DNA of 8,796 nt from Pseudomonadota bacterium (GCA_023409795.1 JAEYQX010000135.1:1-8796), one strand, 5' to 3'. Positions 1 through 6,737 are shown, counted from the first letter of the stretch. The notes: a model not told the origin generated them from the letters alone. A program made the numbers and translations.

Positions 1-178
1 CATGGGGGTGGTGAACCTGAAGTCCGGCCAGCCGACGCTGGCCCTGACCGGTCATGCGGCCGAGCACCTGCAGCGGCTGACCCCGCCGGGCCATGAGCCG
101 CGCATTCACCTGACGCTGAGCGACGAATACCCCTATGCCCTGGCCTTCGTCGTCATCGAAGCCTTGCCCGTGGCCTGA
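1..178 (+). CDS. acpS: Holo-[acyl-carrier-protein] synthase, C-terminal part (5' end outside window)
   Basis: AcpS transfers the 4'-phosphopantetheine arm of CoA to a serine of acyl carrier protein, in the cytoplasm, which makes ACP usable for fatty acid synthesis. Only the last 59 codons are here, read from base 2 to the TGA at 176-178. The visible residues match the end of alphaproteobacterial AcpS: MGVVNLKSGQPTLALTG, then IHLTLSDEYPYALAFVVIEA, the closing strands of the fold. The metal- and CoA-binding residues near the N-terminus lie upstream of the window, so integrity cannot be judged. The ATG at base 2 is an internal methionine (family sequences read W-R-D-M-G-V-V-N), not a start. It precedes lepB on the same strand by 57 bp, and acpS-lepB-rnc is a familiar alphaproteobacterial order. 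The identification rests on recognised family sequence. Confidence 0.88.
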   Translation, partial: MGVVNLKSGQPTLALTGHAAEHLQRLTPPGHEPRIHLTLSDEYPYALAFVVIEALPVA

Positions 179-179
179 T

Positions 180-221
180 CTGAGGCTAGGCCTCGGACTT
201 CCAACCCTGCATATTGCGGGG
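180..221 (+). promoter_or_regulatory. Two tandem 7-bp hairpins in the acpS-lepB gap
   Basis: Just after the acpS stop, bases 180-186 (CTGAGGC) pair with 190-196 (GCCTCGG) around the loop TAG, with one T-G wobble. Next, 205-211 (CCCTGCA) pair with 215-221 (TGCGGGG) around the loop TAT, also with one wobble. The second hairpin takes in most of the G-rich run 218-222 that is the nearest Shine-Dalgarno-like sequence to the lepB ATG at 236. Neither hairpin is followed by a T tract, so a classical intrinsic terminator is unlikely. A role in mRNA processing or in controlling lepB-rnc-era translation is inference only; the pairing itself is visible. Confidence 0.4.
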
Positions 222-226
222 GATTC
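222..226. promoter_or_regulatory. GANTC (CcrM-type) site in the lepB leader
   Basis: GATTC lies 9 bases before the lepB ATG, in the acpS-lepB gap. In Caulobacterales GANTC is methylated by CcrM, and sites in leaders or promoters can place a gene under GcrA/CcrM cell-cycle control. Only the motif is seen here; methylation and regulation are inferred. Another GANTC (1150-1154) lies inside the 3' end of lepB, 7 bases before the rnc start. Confidence 0.4.
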
Positions 227-235
227 GAGCAGACC

Positions 236-1162
236 ATGAGAGACGACCCGAAGGCGACAGGTGGCATTGGCATCGCTAGCCTTGATGCCGCTGCCCAGCG
301 TCCGATCTGGAGTGATGAAGGGGACGCGCCCTTCGATATGGGCGACGATCCCGAAGCCCTTGAGAGTGACAAGCCGTATTACGCCCCTTCGCGTGCCAAG
401 AAAGCCAAGCGTGTGAAAATAGAGAAGTCTGCCAGTAACGAGACGGTCGAGGTCATCAAGACCATCGTCTTCGCCCTTCTGATCGCCCTGGTCCTGCGCG
501 TCCTGCTGTTCCAGCCCTTCACGATCCCCTCGGCCTCGATGGAGCCGAACCTCTATGAGGGCGACTACATCGTCGTGTCGAAGTGGTCCTATGGCTATTC
601 GAAGCACTCGATCCCGTTCAGCCCGCCGCTGTTCGAGGGCCGCCTGTTCGGCAAGGACCCGGAACGCGGTGACATCGCCGTGTTCAAGCTGCCGCGCGAT
701 GGCAAGACGGACTATATCAAGCGCGTGATCGGCCTGCCGGGCGACCGCGTCCAGATGCGCGACAGCCGCCTGTATATCAATGACAAGCTGGTCGAGAACG
801 TCGTCGTCGGCCAGGCCGAGATGCAGCATATGTTCGGCCCGCGCCCGGTCTCGCAGATCCGCGAGACCCTGCCGAACGGCCGCACCTACATGACCCAGGA
901 CTTCGGTCCGGGCAGCGACCTGGACACCACGCCGGTCTATCACGTGCCGGCGGGCCACTTCTTCATGATGGGCGACAACCGCGACAACTCGATCGACAGC
1001 CGCGTCGGCGAAACCTCGGGCGTGGGCATGGTCCCGGCCGAGAACCTGGTCGGCAAGGCCGAGATCATCATGTTCTCGTGGGAGCCGGGCGCATCCCTGT
1101 TCAATCCGGTCAGCTGGGTCTCCAAGCTCCGCCTGAACCGGTTCTTCAAGATTCTTGACTGA
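236..1162 (+). CDS. lepB: Signal peptidase I
   Basis: A membrane-anchored serine protease that removes signal peptides from exported proteins on the periplasmic side. The 308-residue product has a charged cytoplasmic N-terminus (1-70), one transmembrane helix (about 71-91), then the S26 peptidase boxes. PSASMEP (98-104) holds the nucleophile Ser101 and the oxyanion-side Ser99. RGDIAVF (144-150) and DYIKRVIGLPGD (159-170) hold the general base Lys162. GDNRDNSIDSR is at 246-256. These align with Ser90, Lys145 and the GDNRDNSADSR box of E. coli LepB. Only one membrane helix is present, unlike the two of E. coli. The N-terminus is acidic up to about residue 45, then Lys/Arg-rich. Met35 (base 338) is a possible alternative start with a purine-rich AAGGGG upstream, so part of the extension may be untranslated. 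The TGA shares its A with the ATG of rnc, which suggests coupled translation. Confidence 0.96.
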   Translation: MRDDPKATGGIGIASLDAAAQRPIWSDEGDAPFDMGDDPEALESDKPYYAPSRAKKAKRVKIEKSASNETVEVIKTIVFALLIALVLRVLLFQPFTIPSASMEPNLYEGDYIVVSKWSYGYSKHSIPFSPPLFEGRLFGKDPERGDIAVFKLPRDGKTDYIKRVIGLPGDRVQMRDSRLYINDKLVENVVVGQAEMQHMFGPRPVSQIRETLPNGRTYMTQDFGPGSDLDTTPVYHVPAGHFFMMGDNRDNSIDSRVGETSGVGMVPAENLVGKAEIIMFSWEPGASLFNPVSWVSKLRLNRFFKILD

Positions 1163-1872
1163 TGACCAACCAACGGGCCGAAGCCTTCGCCACACTTGAA
1201 GGACGGCTGGGCTATACGTTCAAGAACCGCCGGCTGCTGGAGCGGGCCCTAACCCACTCCAGCGTGGCCGAAGGCGTGCAGCAGCCGAGCAAGCGCATCG
1301 GCGACAACGAGCGGCTGGAATTCCTGGGCGACCGGGTGCTGGGCCTGCTGGTGGCTGACCGCCTGACCACCGACTTCCCCGAGGCGGACGAAGGCCAGCT
1401 TTCGGCGCGGCTGCACGCCCTGGTGGACAAGAATGCCTGCGCCCGCGTGGGCGAGCGGCTGGGCGTCGGACAGGCCCTGCGCCTGTCGCCGGGCGAATCC
1501 AAGTCAGGTGGCCGCAGAAAGGCCGGAGTTATCGCCGATGCTGTCGAGGCTATCCTGGCGGCCGTCTATCGCGACGGCGGCCTGGACGGTGCCCGGGCCA
1601 TGTTCGACAAGGCCTGGGCCGAAGAGTTCGCGTCGCCGCCGGCACCGGCCCTGACCAACCCGAAGTCCGCCCTGCAGGAGTGGGCGCAATCCAAGGGCCG
1701 GCCTTTGCCCACCTACCAGGTGGTCGATCGCAAGGGCTCTGATCATGCCCCGACCTTTGTGGTCGAGGTGACGGTGGTCGGATGCGACCCCGTAAGACAA
1801 TCTGGACGTTCGCGTCAGGAAGCCGAGAAAGCGGCGGCCGTGGCGCTGTTGAAACAAGAAGGCGTAATTTGA
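1162..1872 (+). CDS. rnc: Ribonuclease III
   Basis: Cuts double-stranded RNA in the cytoplasm, notably rRNA precursors and structured mRNAs. At 236 residues it has normal length. The catalytic domain carries the signature NERLEFLGDRVLGL (49-62). The four metal-binding acidic residues can be placed: Glu53, Asp57, Asp126 and Glu129, the last two in DAVEAI. They keep the same spacing as Glu41, Asp45, Asp114 and Glu117 of E. coli. A double-stranded-RNA-binding domain covers about 166-234 (NPKSALQEWAQ, then a basic alanine-rich helix with EAEKAAAVALL). The ATG overlaps the lepB stop by one base. The end of the gene carries the ribosome-binding site for era and overlaps its start, so lepB, rnc and era almost certainly form one transcript. 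E. coli rnc controls its own mRNA; the hairpins before lepB could serve something similar, but that is speculation. Confidence 0.97.
   Translation: MTNQRAEAFATLEGRLGYTFKNRRLLERALTHSSVAEGVQQPSKRIGDNERLEFLGDRVLGLLVADRLTTDFPEADEGQLSARLHALVDKNACARVGERLGVGQALRLSPGESKSGGRRKAGVIADAVEAILAAVYRDGGLDGARAMFDKAWAEEFASPPAPALTNPKSALQEWAQSKGRPLPTYQVVDRKGSDHAPTFVVEVTVVGCDPVRQSGRSRQEAEKAAAVALLKQEGVI
1856..1862 (+). promoter_or_regulatory. Shine-Dalgarno site that fixes the era start
   Basis: AAGAAGG lies inside the last codons of rnc, 6 bases before the TTG at 1869. This good match and spacing, with no comparable site near the in-frame ATG at 1782, is the main reason for starting era at TTG 1869. The TTG overlaps the rnc TGA (1870-1872) by three bases, as expected for translational coupling. 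Confidence 0.7.
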
Positions 1873-2822
1873 CCGAGACCACCTCCCCCGAACAGCACGC
1901 AGGCTTCGCCGCAATCATCGGCGCGCCCAATGCCGGCAAATCGACGCTGGTGAACCGGCTGACGGGATCCAAGGTCTCGATCGTGACCCAGAAGGTCCAG
2001 ACGACCCGCTTCCCTGTGCGTGGCATCGCCATTGAGGGCAATGCCCAGATCGTCCTAGTCGATACGCCGGGTATCTTCACCCCGCGCCGCCGCCTGGACC
2101 GCGCCATGGTCGCCTCGGCCTGGGGCGGGGCCGAGGATGCCGACGTCGTTGTCCACCTGATCGACGCCCCCTCGCACATCGCCTCGGAGGGCCGTGACGG
2201 CACCGCCGCCGACCGCAAGTCGGCCGAGGACACCGAGACCATCATCGCCAACCTGAAGGCGACCGGCACCAAGGTCATCCTGGTCCTGAACAAGATCGAC
2301 GGAATGCGTCGCGACACCCTGCTGGCCCTGTCGCACCAGCTATTCGAGACCGGCGTCTATTCCGAGGTCTTCATGATCTCGGCGCTCAGCGGCGACGGCG
2401 TGGAAGACCTGAAGACGCGCCTGGCCCAGGCCATGCCCGAGGGGCCGTGGCTCTATCCGGAAGACCAGTCGGCCGACGTGCCTCTCCGCGTCCTGGCCGC
2501 CGAGATCACGCGCGAGAAGGTCTATCTGCGGGTCCATGAGGAGCTGCCCTATTCGGCGGCGGTCGAGACCACGGCCTTTGACGAGCGGGCCGATGGATCG
2601 GTTCGCATCGAGCAGACCATCTATGTCGAGCGCGAGAGCCAGCGCCCCATCGTCCTGGGCAAGGCCGGCCAGACCCTGAAGTGGATCGGCCAGAAGGCGC
2701 GCGAGGAGCTGATCGAGCTGCTGGACCGCCCGGTGCACCTGTTCCTGACGGTAAAGGTCGATCCCAAGTGGCAGGACAGCCGCGCCCTCTATGCCCAGTT
2801 CGGCCTGGATTTTGATGTCTAA
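1869..2822 (+). CDS. era: GTPase Era (ribosome assembly)
   Basis: Era is an essential GTPase that binds the 3' end of 16S rRNA and helps 30S subunit assembly. From the TTG at 1869 the protein has 317 residues, near the usual 300. Motifs in order: G1 GAPNAGKS (18-25), effector region with QTTR (44-47), G3 DTPG (65-68), G4 NKID (141-144), G5 SAL (171-173), then a C-terminal KH RNA-binding domain with GKAGQTLKWIG near residues 264-274. G3 and G4 are about ten residues further apart than I recall for E. coli Era, from an acidic segment near 100-122. An in-frame ATG at 1782 would add 29 residues lying wholly inside rnc in another frame (MRPRKTIWTFASGS...) and unlike Era, so it was set aside. The gene ends 18 bp before the next start with no terminator in between. 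Confidence 0.95.
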   Translation: MTETTSPEQHAGFAAIIGAPNAGKSTLVNRLTGSKVSIVTQKVQTTRFPVRGIAIEGNAQIVLVDTPGIFTPRRRLDRAMVASAWGGAEDADVVVHLIDAPSHIASEGRDGTAADRKSAEDTETIIANLKATGTKVILVLNKIDGMRRDTLLALSHQLFETGVYSEVFMISALSGDGVEDLKTRLAQAMPEGPWLYPEDQSADVPLRVLAAEITREKVYLRVHEELPYSAAVETTAFDERADGSVRIEQTIYVERESQRPIVLGKAGQTLKWIGQKAREELIELLDRPVHLFLTVKVDPKWQDSRALYAQFGLDFDV

Positions 2823-2840
2823 GTAAGAACGGTCTGACGT

Positions 2841-4076
2841 GTGTTTGTAGTTCCCAAGACGACGCGGCGACCCTGGCTTCTGGGGTCGGTTGCGGTCGTC
2901 ATGACCCTGACGGGCCTGACGGCGTGGGGTGGTGCCTCGAAGGGGACCGCCACTCCCGCTGCGGCTGTCGCCCAGCCCGGCCAGCCGGAGCGTCCGCCGG
3001 TCGTCGTGGTCGAGGCCCTGCCTCAGCTCAAGGAACGTCTCGACTACATGGGCCGCAATGGACAGTTCATGGGGGCTGTCCTGGTCGCGCGGGGGAACGA
3101 GGTCCTGTTCCGCCAGGTCTATGGCATGGGCAACCGCGAGCGGGGCGAGCCGCTTGAGCTGGACAGCCGCTTCCGTCTGGCCTCGGTGTCAAAGCAGTTC
3201 ACTGCCGCTGCCCTGCTGAAGCTGCAGGACGAGGGCCGGCTGAAGCTCAGCGACCCGGTCTGCCAGTGGATCGAGCCCTGTCCCACGGCCTGGGAGCCGC
3301 TGCAGCTTCATCATCTGCTGTCGCACACCTCGGGCATCCCGGATCTGATGGCCCAGTCGCAGTGGGGCCTGGTGCGGGTCACGCCGACGACGCCCGAGAT
3401 TCTGACGGCCAAGTCCGCAGAATATCGCCTGCAGTTCCAGCCCGGCACCAAGGTCCGCTACAACAACGCCGCCTATAATCTGGCCGCCCACGTGGTGGCC
3501 AAGGCCAGCGGCCAGCCGTTCGAGACCTATCTGGAGCAGGCCATCCTGAAGCCGCTGGGCATGAAGGACACCGGCTCTGACGCCAATGCGGACGCCAAGG
3601 GGCTGGTCATGGGCTATGCCAACTTCCCCGAGGGGGTCACGGCCCAGCCCCTGGCCAATGTCGGCGTCGTCTTTGGTGCCGGGGCCCTTTATTCGACGCT
3701 GGACGATATGCTGGTCTGGAACCAGGCCCTGCATAAGGGGCAGGTCATCAGCGATGCGGGCTATGCCGAGATGATCCGCGATCACGCGCCCGCCGACACG
3801 AAGTCGGAGCGTGGGCGTCGCCGCCGCGACTATGGCTTTGGCCTCTATGTGAACAGCCTGGGCGAGCAGGTCTCGCCCGCGTTCAGTGACCGGCAAATCT
3901 ATCACACGGGCAGCTGGGCCGGGTTCCGCAACCTGGTGCTTTACCAGCCCGAGGCTGACATCACCGTCGTGGTGCTGTCGAACAATTATCACCAGCGCGA
4001 CCAGGTCTTCATGCTGAGCCAGCAGGCCATGGCCGAGGCCCTGGGCCACCCGTTCCCGCAAGCGATGAAGCGCTAG
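2841..4076 (+). CDS. Exported serine beta-lactamase / penicillin-binding-protein-like hydrolase
   Basis: A 411-residue member of the beta-lactamase-related serine hydrolases (class C, AmpC-like esterases and DD-peptidases). It opens with a signal-peptide-like segment: a basic KTTRRPW (6-12), a hydrophobic run to about residue 28, then a Gly/Ala/Pro-rich linker. The active-site triad of motifs is complete: SVSK with nucleophile Ser115 and Lys118, YNN with Tyr207, and HTG (355-357) in the place of KTG. LLSHTSGIPD (159-168) is typical of the family. Cys141 and Cys147 flank a short loop and could form a disulfide in the periplasm. The start is GTG 2841: an in-frame TGA lies six bases upstream, and the next ATG (2901) would cut the signal in half. 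The ribosome site is weak. It lies 18 bp after era and is probably read from the same transcript. The substrate cannot be told from sequence; true beta-lactam hydrolysis is only one option. Confidence 0.85.
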   Translation: MFVVPKTTRRPWLLGSVAVVMTLTGLTAWGGASKGTATPAAAVAQPGQPERPPVVVVEALPQLKERLDYMGRNGQFMGAVLVARGNEVLFRQVYGMGNRERGEPLELDSRFRLASVSKQFTAAALLKLQDEGRLKLSDPVCQWIEPCPTAWEPLQLHHLLSHTSGIPDLMAQSQWGLVRVTPTTPEILTAKSAEYRLQFQPGTKVRYNNAAYNLAAHVVAKASGQPFETYLEQAILKPLGMKDTGSDANADAKGLVMGYANFPEGVTAQPLANVGVVFGAGALYSTLDDMLVWNQALHKGQVISDAGYAEMIRDHAPADTKSERGRRRRDYGFGLYVNSLGEQVSPAFSDRQIYHTGSWAGFRNLVLYQPEADITVVVLSNNYHQRDQVFMLSQQAMAEALGHPFPQAMKR

Positions 4077-5059
4077 GCGCAGTCGCCGACGGGCAGGTCG
4101 GACAGGTCCATGGCGGCCATGGACAGGGGCAGGCGCAGCGCGACCTGGCCCTCTGCCAGCCGGCTGAGCCGCTTCATGGTGACGTCGAACCGGTCGAGGG
4201 CATAGGGCAGGGGGCGCAGCGGCCTGGCCAGGGGCCGGGTGAAATCGTCCCAGTGGATCGGAATGACCAGGCCTGCCTCGCTGGCCTCGACCGTGTCGCG
4301 CCAATAGGCGGTCGTGCCATCCTCGCCCTGGGCCGCCAGCTGCCCGATCCCCAGCAGGACGATGTCGGCCCGCACATCGGCAAGGGCTGGCCCCGGCTGG
4401 CCCGCGCTGGGCACGACCAGAATGCCGCAATCGCCCGCCTCGATCAGGAAGGCATGGTTGCCGCCCATCGGATAGTCCCTGGCCCGGGCGGGATAGGCGA
4501 AGGCTTCGGCGGAGGCTCCATCGGCTATGTCGCCCGGCGCATGGGGCATGGCATGGGGCGTGACGCGAAAGGCCCCGACGCTGAAGGCCTGGCCGGAAAT
4601 AAGGGGCTGAAAGGCCACGTCGCGGCCTTCGGCGCGGGCGATGGCGGCCATGCTGGAGGTGCCATGCAGGCGTGCGCCAAACCGCTGGGCCAGCAGGGCG
4701 GAATCAAGGGCGTGGTCGAAGTGGGTGTGGGCGACCAGCAGGGCCGACAGGCGCTCGATCCCGCTGGCCTGCAAGGTCCTGTCGATGGCGGCCCGGTCCG
4801 GCGTGAGCCGTCGTATCAGCAAAATCCACAGGCTCGGGCGGCTGAGATAGCCGTCGATCATCAGCTGATCCTGACCGTCATCCACCAGCAGGGTCGAGGT
4901 GCCGAGGAAGCGCAGGGTCAGCTCGCCCGGCCGGGCCAGGCCGGGGCGCTCGGCCATGTGCGGCCAGGGCTCGGTTGATGGCCGAAGCACCAGGGAGGCT
5001 GCGACGAGGATCAGAATCAGCGCGGCCGCACAGCCCGCCAGCCGAAATCCCCGTCGCAT
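4073..5059 (-). CDS. Membrane-anchored metallo-beta-lactamase-fold hydrolase
   Basis: A 328-residue MBL-fold protein with an N-terminal basic stretch and a hydrophobic segment (about 7-25), so probably a signal anchor or uncleaved signal facing the periplasm. The fold begins with LRFLGTSTLLVDD and LMIDG. The metal motif AHTHFDH gives His111, His113, Asp115 and His116. PHAMPHAPG (His169, His173) may supply the next ligand and IPIHWDD (His269) the last. The usual bridging Asp falls in a segment reading ILVVPSAGQPG, with no Asp. This resembles UlaG-like or lactonase-like MBL proteins; no substrate can be named. The start was taken as ATG 5059, with AGGGG six bases upstream (5066-5070); GTG 5062 is possible but too close to that site. 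The TAG stop overlaps the stop of the convergent hydrolase gene by four bases (CTAG). Translation of the other strand here also gives long ORFs, but none with recognisable motifs. Confidence 0.82.
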   Translation of the reverse strand: MRRGFRLAGCAAALILILVAASLVLRPSTEPWPHMAERPGLARPGELTLRFLGTSTLLVDDGQDQLMIDGYLSRPSLWILLIRRLTPDRAAIDRTLQASGIERLSALLVAHTHFDHALDSALLAQRFGARLHGTSSMAAIARAEGRDVAFQPLISGQAFSVGAFRVTPHAMPHAPGDIADGASAEAFAYPARARDYPMGGNHAFLIEAGDCGILVVPSAGQPGPALADVRADIVLLGIGQLAAQGEDGTTAYWRDTVEASEAGLVIPIHWDDFTRPLARPLRPLPYALDRFDVTMKRLSRLAEGQVALRLPLSMAAMDLSDLPVGDCA

Positions 5060-5086
5060 CACACGCCCCTGTCAATCCCCTCTATG

Positions 5087-5116
5087 AACATAGGAGTGAA
5101 TTGATGGGGCGCGCAA
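5087..5116 (-). promoter_or_regulatory. Candidate promoter for the MBL-fold gene, with a palindrome over the -10
   Basis: In the 66-bp gap between the two minus-strand genes, the minus strand reads TTGCGC (5116-5111), an 18-base spacer, then TATGTT (5092-5087). That would start RNA about 20 bases before the ATG at 5059, leaving room for the AGGGG ribosome site. A short inverted repeat, CTATG-AA-CATAG (5082-5093), overlaps the -10 and could bind a regulator. The match to a sigma-70 promoter is only fair, and read-through from the CoA-transferase gene is equally possible. Confidence 0.3.
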
Positions 5117-5125
5117 GCCGGGATG

Positions 5126-6634
5126 TCAGGGCTTCATCGAGCCGGTTTCGACAAACCTCTGGTGCCAGGACAGGGCTTCGTTCAGCAGGTGCGGGGTCTG
5201 CAGGCCATAGGAGCTCTTGAGCGCGCGATCATAGTAGTCGCGCAGGGCATCGCGATAGTCCGGGTGGGCGCAGTTGTTGATGATGACCTGGGCGCGCTTC
5301 TTGGGCGACAGGCCGCGCAGGTCGGCCAGGCCCTGCTCGGTGACGATGACCTGAACGTCCTGGGTGATGTGGTCGGTGTTGGACGCCATCGGCACGATGG
5401 CCGAGATCTTGCCGCCCTTGGCCGTCGAAGGCGTGACGAAGCACGAGATATAGGCGTTGCGGGCAAAGTCGCCTGAGCCGCCGATGCCGTTCTGGATGCG
5501 CGAGCCCATGACGTGGGTCGAGTTCACATTGCCATAGATGTCGGCCTCGATCAGGCCATTCATGGCGATACAGCCGAGGCGGCGGATGATCTCGGGGTGG
5601 TTCGAGATTTCCTGCGGACGCAGGATGATGCGGCCACGGAACTGTTCCATGCGGCTGTTGAGGTCGGCCGCGGCTTCCGGCGACAGCGAGAAGGCGGTGG
5701 CCGAGGCCACCGTCAGCTTGCCCGAGTCCAGCATGTCCAGCATGCCGTCCTGCAGCACTTCGGTATAGGCCGACAGGCGCTCGAACGGGCCTTCGTTCAG
5801 GCCAGCCAGAACGGCGTTGGCGACATTGCCCACGCCCGACTGCAGCGGCAGCAGCGAGGCGGGCAGGCGGCCCTGTTTCACTTCGTTCTTGAGGAATTCG
5901 ATCAGGTGGCCGGCGATGGCGCGGGCGTTCTCGTCCGGTGCGGCGAACGGCAGGTTGCGGTCCGGTGCATCGGTTTCGACGATGGCCTTGATCTTGTCAG
6001 GGTTCACGCGGAAGGTCGGCTGGCCAATCAGCTGGTCGGGCTTGACCAGCGGGATGGGCACGCGTTCCGGCGGCAGGGCGGTGCCGTAATAGATGTCGTG
6101 CATCCCTTCCAGCGCCGGGTTCTGCCAGCGGTTGACCTCGAGGATGATGTTCTCGGCGCGGTCCAGCCAGGTCTTGTTGTTGCCGACCGACGAGGAGGGA
6201 ACCAGTTCACCGTCCTCGGTGATGCCTGCGACCTCGACCAGGGCGGTGTCCAGCGGGCCAAGGAAGCCCTGCCATGCGACCGGAGCGACCTGCGACAGGT
6301 GCATGTCGAGATATTCCATCTTGCCCGAGTTGATCTTCTCGCGGGCGATGGGGTCGGAGTTGTAGGGCAGGCGGAATTCGATGCCGTCGGCCTTGGCCAG
6401 TTCGCCGTCCAGTTCCGGTCCGGTCGATGCGCCGGTCCACACGCTGATGCGGAACGGATCGCCAGCCTCGCGGGCCGCTTCCATCTTGGCAGCCAGCGCC
6501 TGCGGCACAACCTTGGGATAGCCCGAGCCCGTGAAGCCACTCATGCCGACATTGGCACCATTGGGGATCAGCGCCGCGGCGTCCTCGGCGGACATGACCT
6601 TGGACTTCAGCGCCTGGTTACGGATCACAGACAT
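5126..6634 (-). CDS. Acetyl-CoA hydrolase/transferase family; probable succinyl-CoA:acetate CoA-transferase
   Basis: A 502-residue cytoplasmic enzyme of the class I CoA-transferases, closest in pattern to AarC, ScpC (YgfH) and Cat1-type enzymes. These move CoA between succinyl-CoA, propionyl-CoA or acetyl-CoA and free carboxylic acids. Seen in order: an N-terminal half with GFTGSGYPK (33-41) and WTGASTGPELDG (66-77); the glycine loop SGVGNVANAV (266-275); AYTEVLQDG (289-297) with the likely catalytic Glu292; and GGSGDFARNAY (385-395). The Glu lies two residues from the position I recall for AarC (Glu294), and Asn345 and Gly386 keep the same offset, so the active site looks intact. The ATG at 6634 has AGGG at 6644-6641, six bases upstream. 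It lies between the MBL-fold gene (66 bp downstream) and the VOC gene (132 bp upstream), with its own likely promoter region. A likely role is acetate or propionate handling beside the TCA cycle. Acetate versus propionate preference is not visible. Confidence 0.88.
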   Translation of the reverse strand: MSVIRNQALKSKVMSAEDAAALIPNGANVGMSGFTGSGYPKVVPQALAAKMEAAREAGDPFRISVWTGASTGPELDGELAKADGIEFRLPYNSDPIAREKINSGKMEYLDMHLSQVAPVAWQGFLGPLDTALVEVAGITEDGELVPSSSVGNNKTWLDRAENIILEVNRWQNPALEGMHDIYYGTALPPERVPIPLVKPDQLIGQPTFRVNPDKIKAIVETDAPDRNLPFAAPDENARAIAGHLIEFLKNEVKQGRLPASLLPLQSGVGNVANAVLAGLNEGPFERLSAYTEVLQDGMLDMLDSGKLTVASATAFSLSPEAAADLNSRMEQFRGRIILRPQEISNHPEIIRRLGCIAMNGLIEADIYGNVNSTHVMGSRIQNGIGGSGDFARNAYISCFVTPSTAKGGKISAIVPMASNTDHITQDVQVIVTEQGLADLRGLSPKKRAQVIINNCAHPDYRDALRDYYDRALKSSYGLQTPHLLNEALSWHQRFVETGSMKP

Positions 6635-6700
6635 TCACAACCCTATAAAAACGCCTTCGTGTTGCGAGGCGGCACCGTGGCTTAATGGTGGCGTCTGCGT

Positions 6701-6737
6701 GATTCCAATAAGCCTTTGGTCGTAACCCATTGGACTC
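6701..6737. repeat. Inverted repeat with a GANTC site at each outer end, upstream of the CoA-transferase gene
   Basis: GATTCCAAT (6701-6709) and ATTGGACTC (6729-6737) are inverted copies with eight of nine pairs matching, separated by 19 bases. The loop contains a smaller GGT-CGTA-ACC. Each arm carries a GANTC, the CcrM-type methylation sequence. The element lies in the 132-bp gap between the VOC gene stop and the CoA-transferase start, about 67 bases before that start. No T tract follows on the minus strand, so it does not look like a terminator. An operator for the CoA-transferase gene is the simplest reading, but it is inference. Confidence 0.4.

Noticed and set aside
1782..1868. ATG-started N-terminal extension of Era
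   Set aside because: It lies inside the rnc coding sequence, has no Era-like residues and no ribosome site, while TTG 1869 has AAGAAGG at ideal spacing.
1550..2317. 255-codon minus-strand ORF across rnc and era (similar shadows at 4253-4978 plus and 7651-8541 minus)
   Set aside because: Each lies opposite genes with strong motif evidence and shows no domain of its own.
3189..4430. 413-codon minus-strand ORF spanning the serine hydrolase and the end of the MBL gene
   Set aside because: It is antisense to one gene with complete catalytic motifs and overlaps another. Its product is Arg/Gly/Ala-rich with no family motif, as expected from a high-GC shadow frame.
5026..5037. LAGC lipobox-like motif near the start of the MBL protein
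   Set aside because: The Cys lies before the hydrophobic core rather than after it, so a lipoprotein signal is not formed.
5513..6685. 390-codon plus-strand ORF opposite the CoA-transferase gene
   Set aside because: It is the complement of a clearly recognised enzyme, and its composition (Arg, Gly, Val, His, Gln rich) and lack of motifs fit a shadow frame.
6682..6685. TTAA as half of a CtrA box
   Set aside because: No second TTAA lies seven bases away, and no TTAACC-type half site was found.
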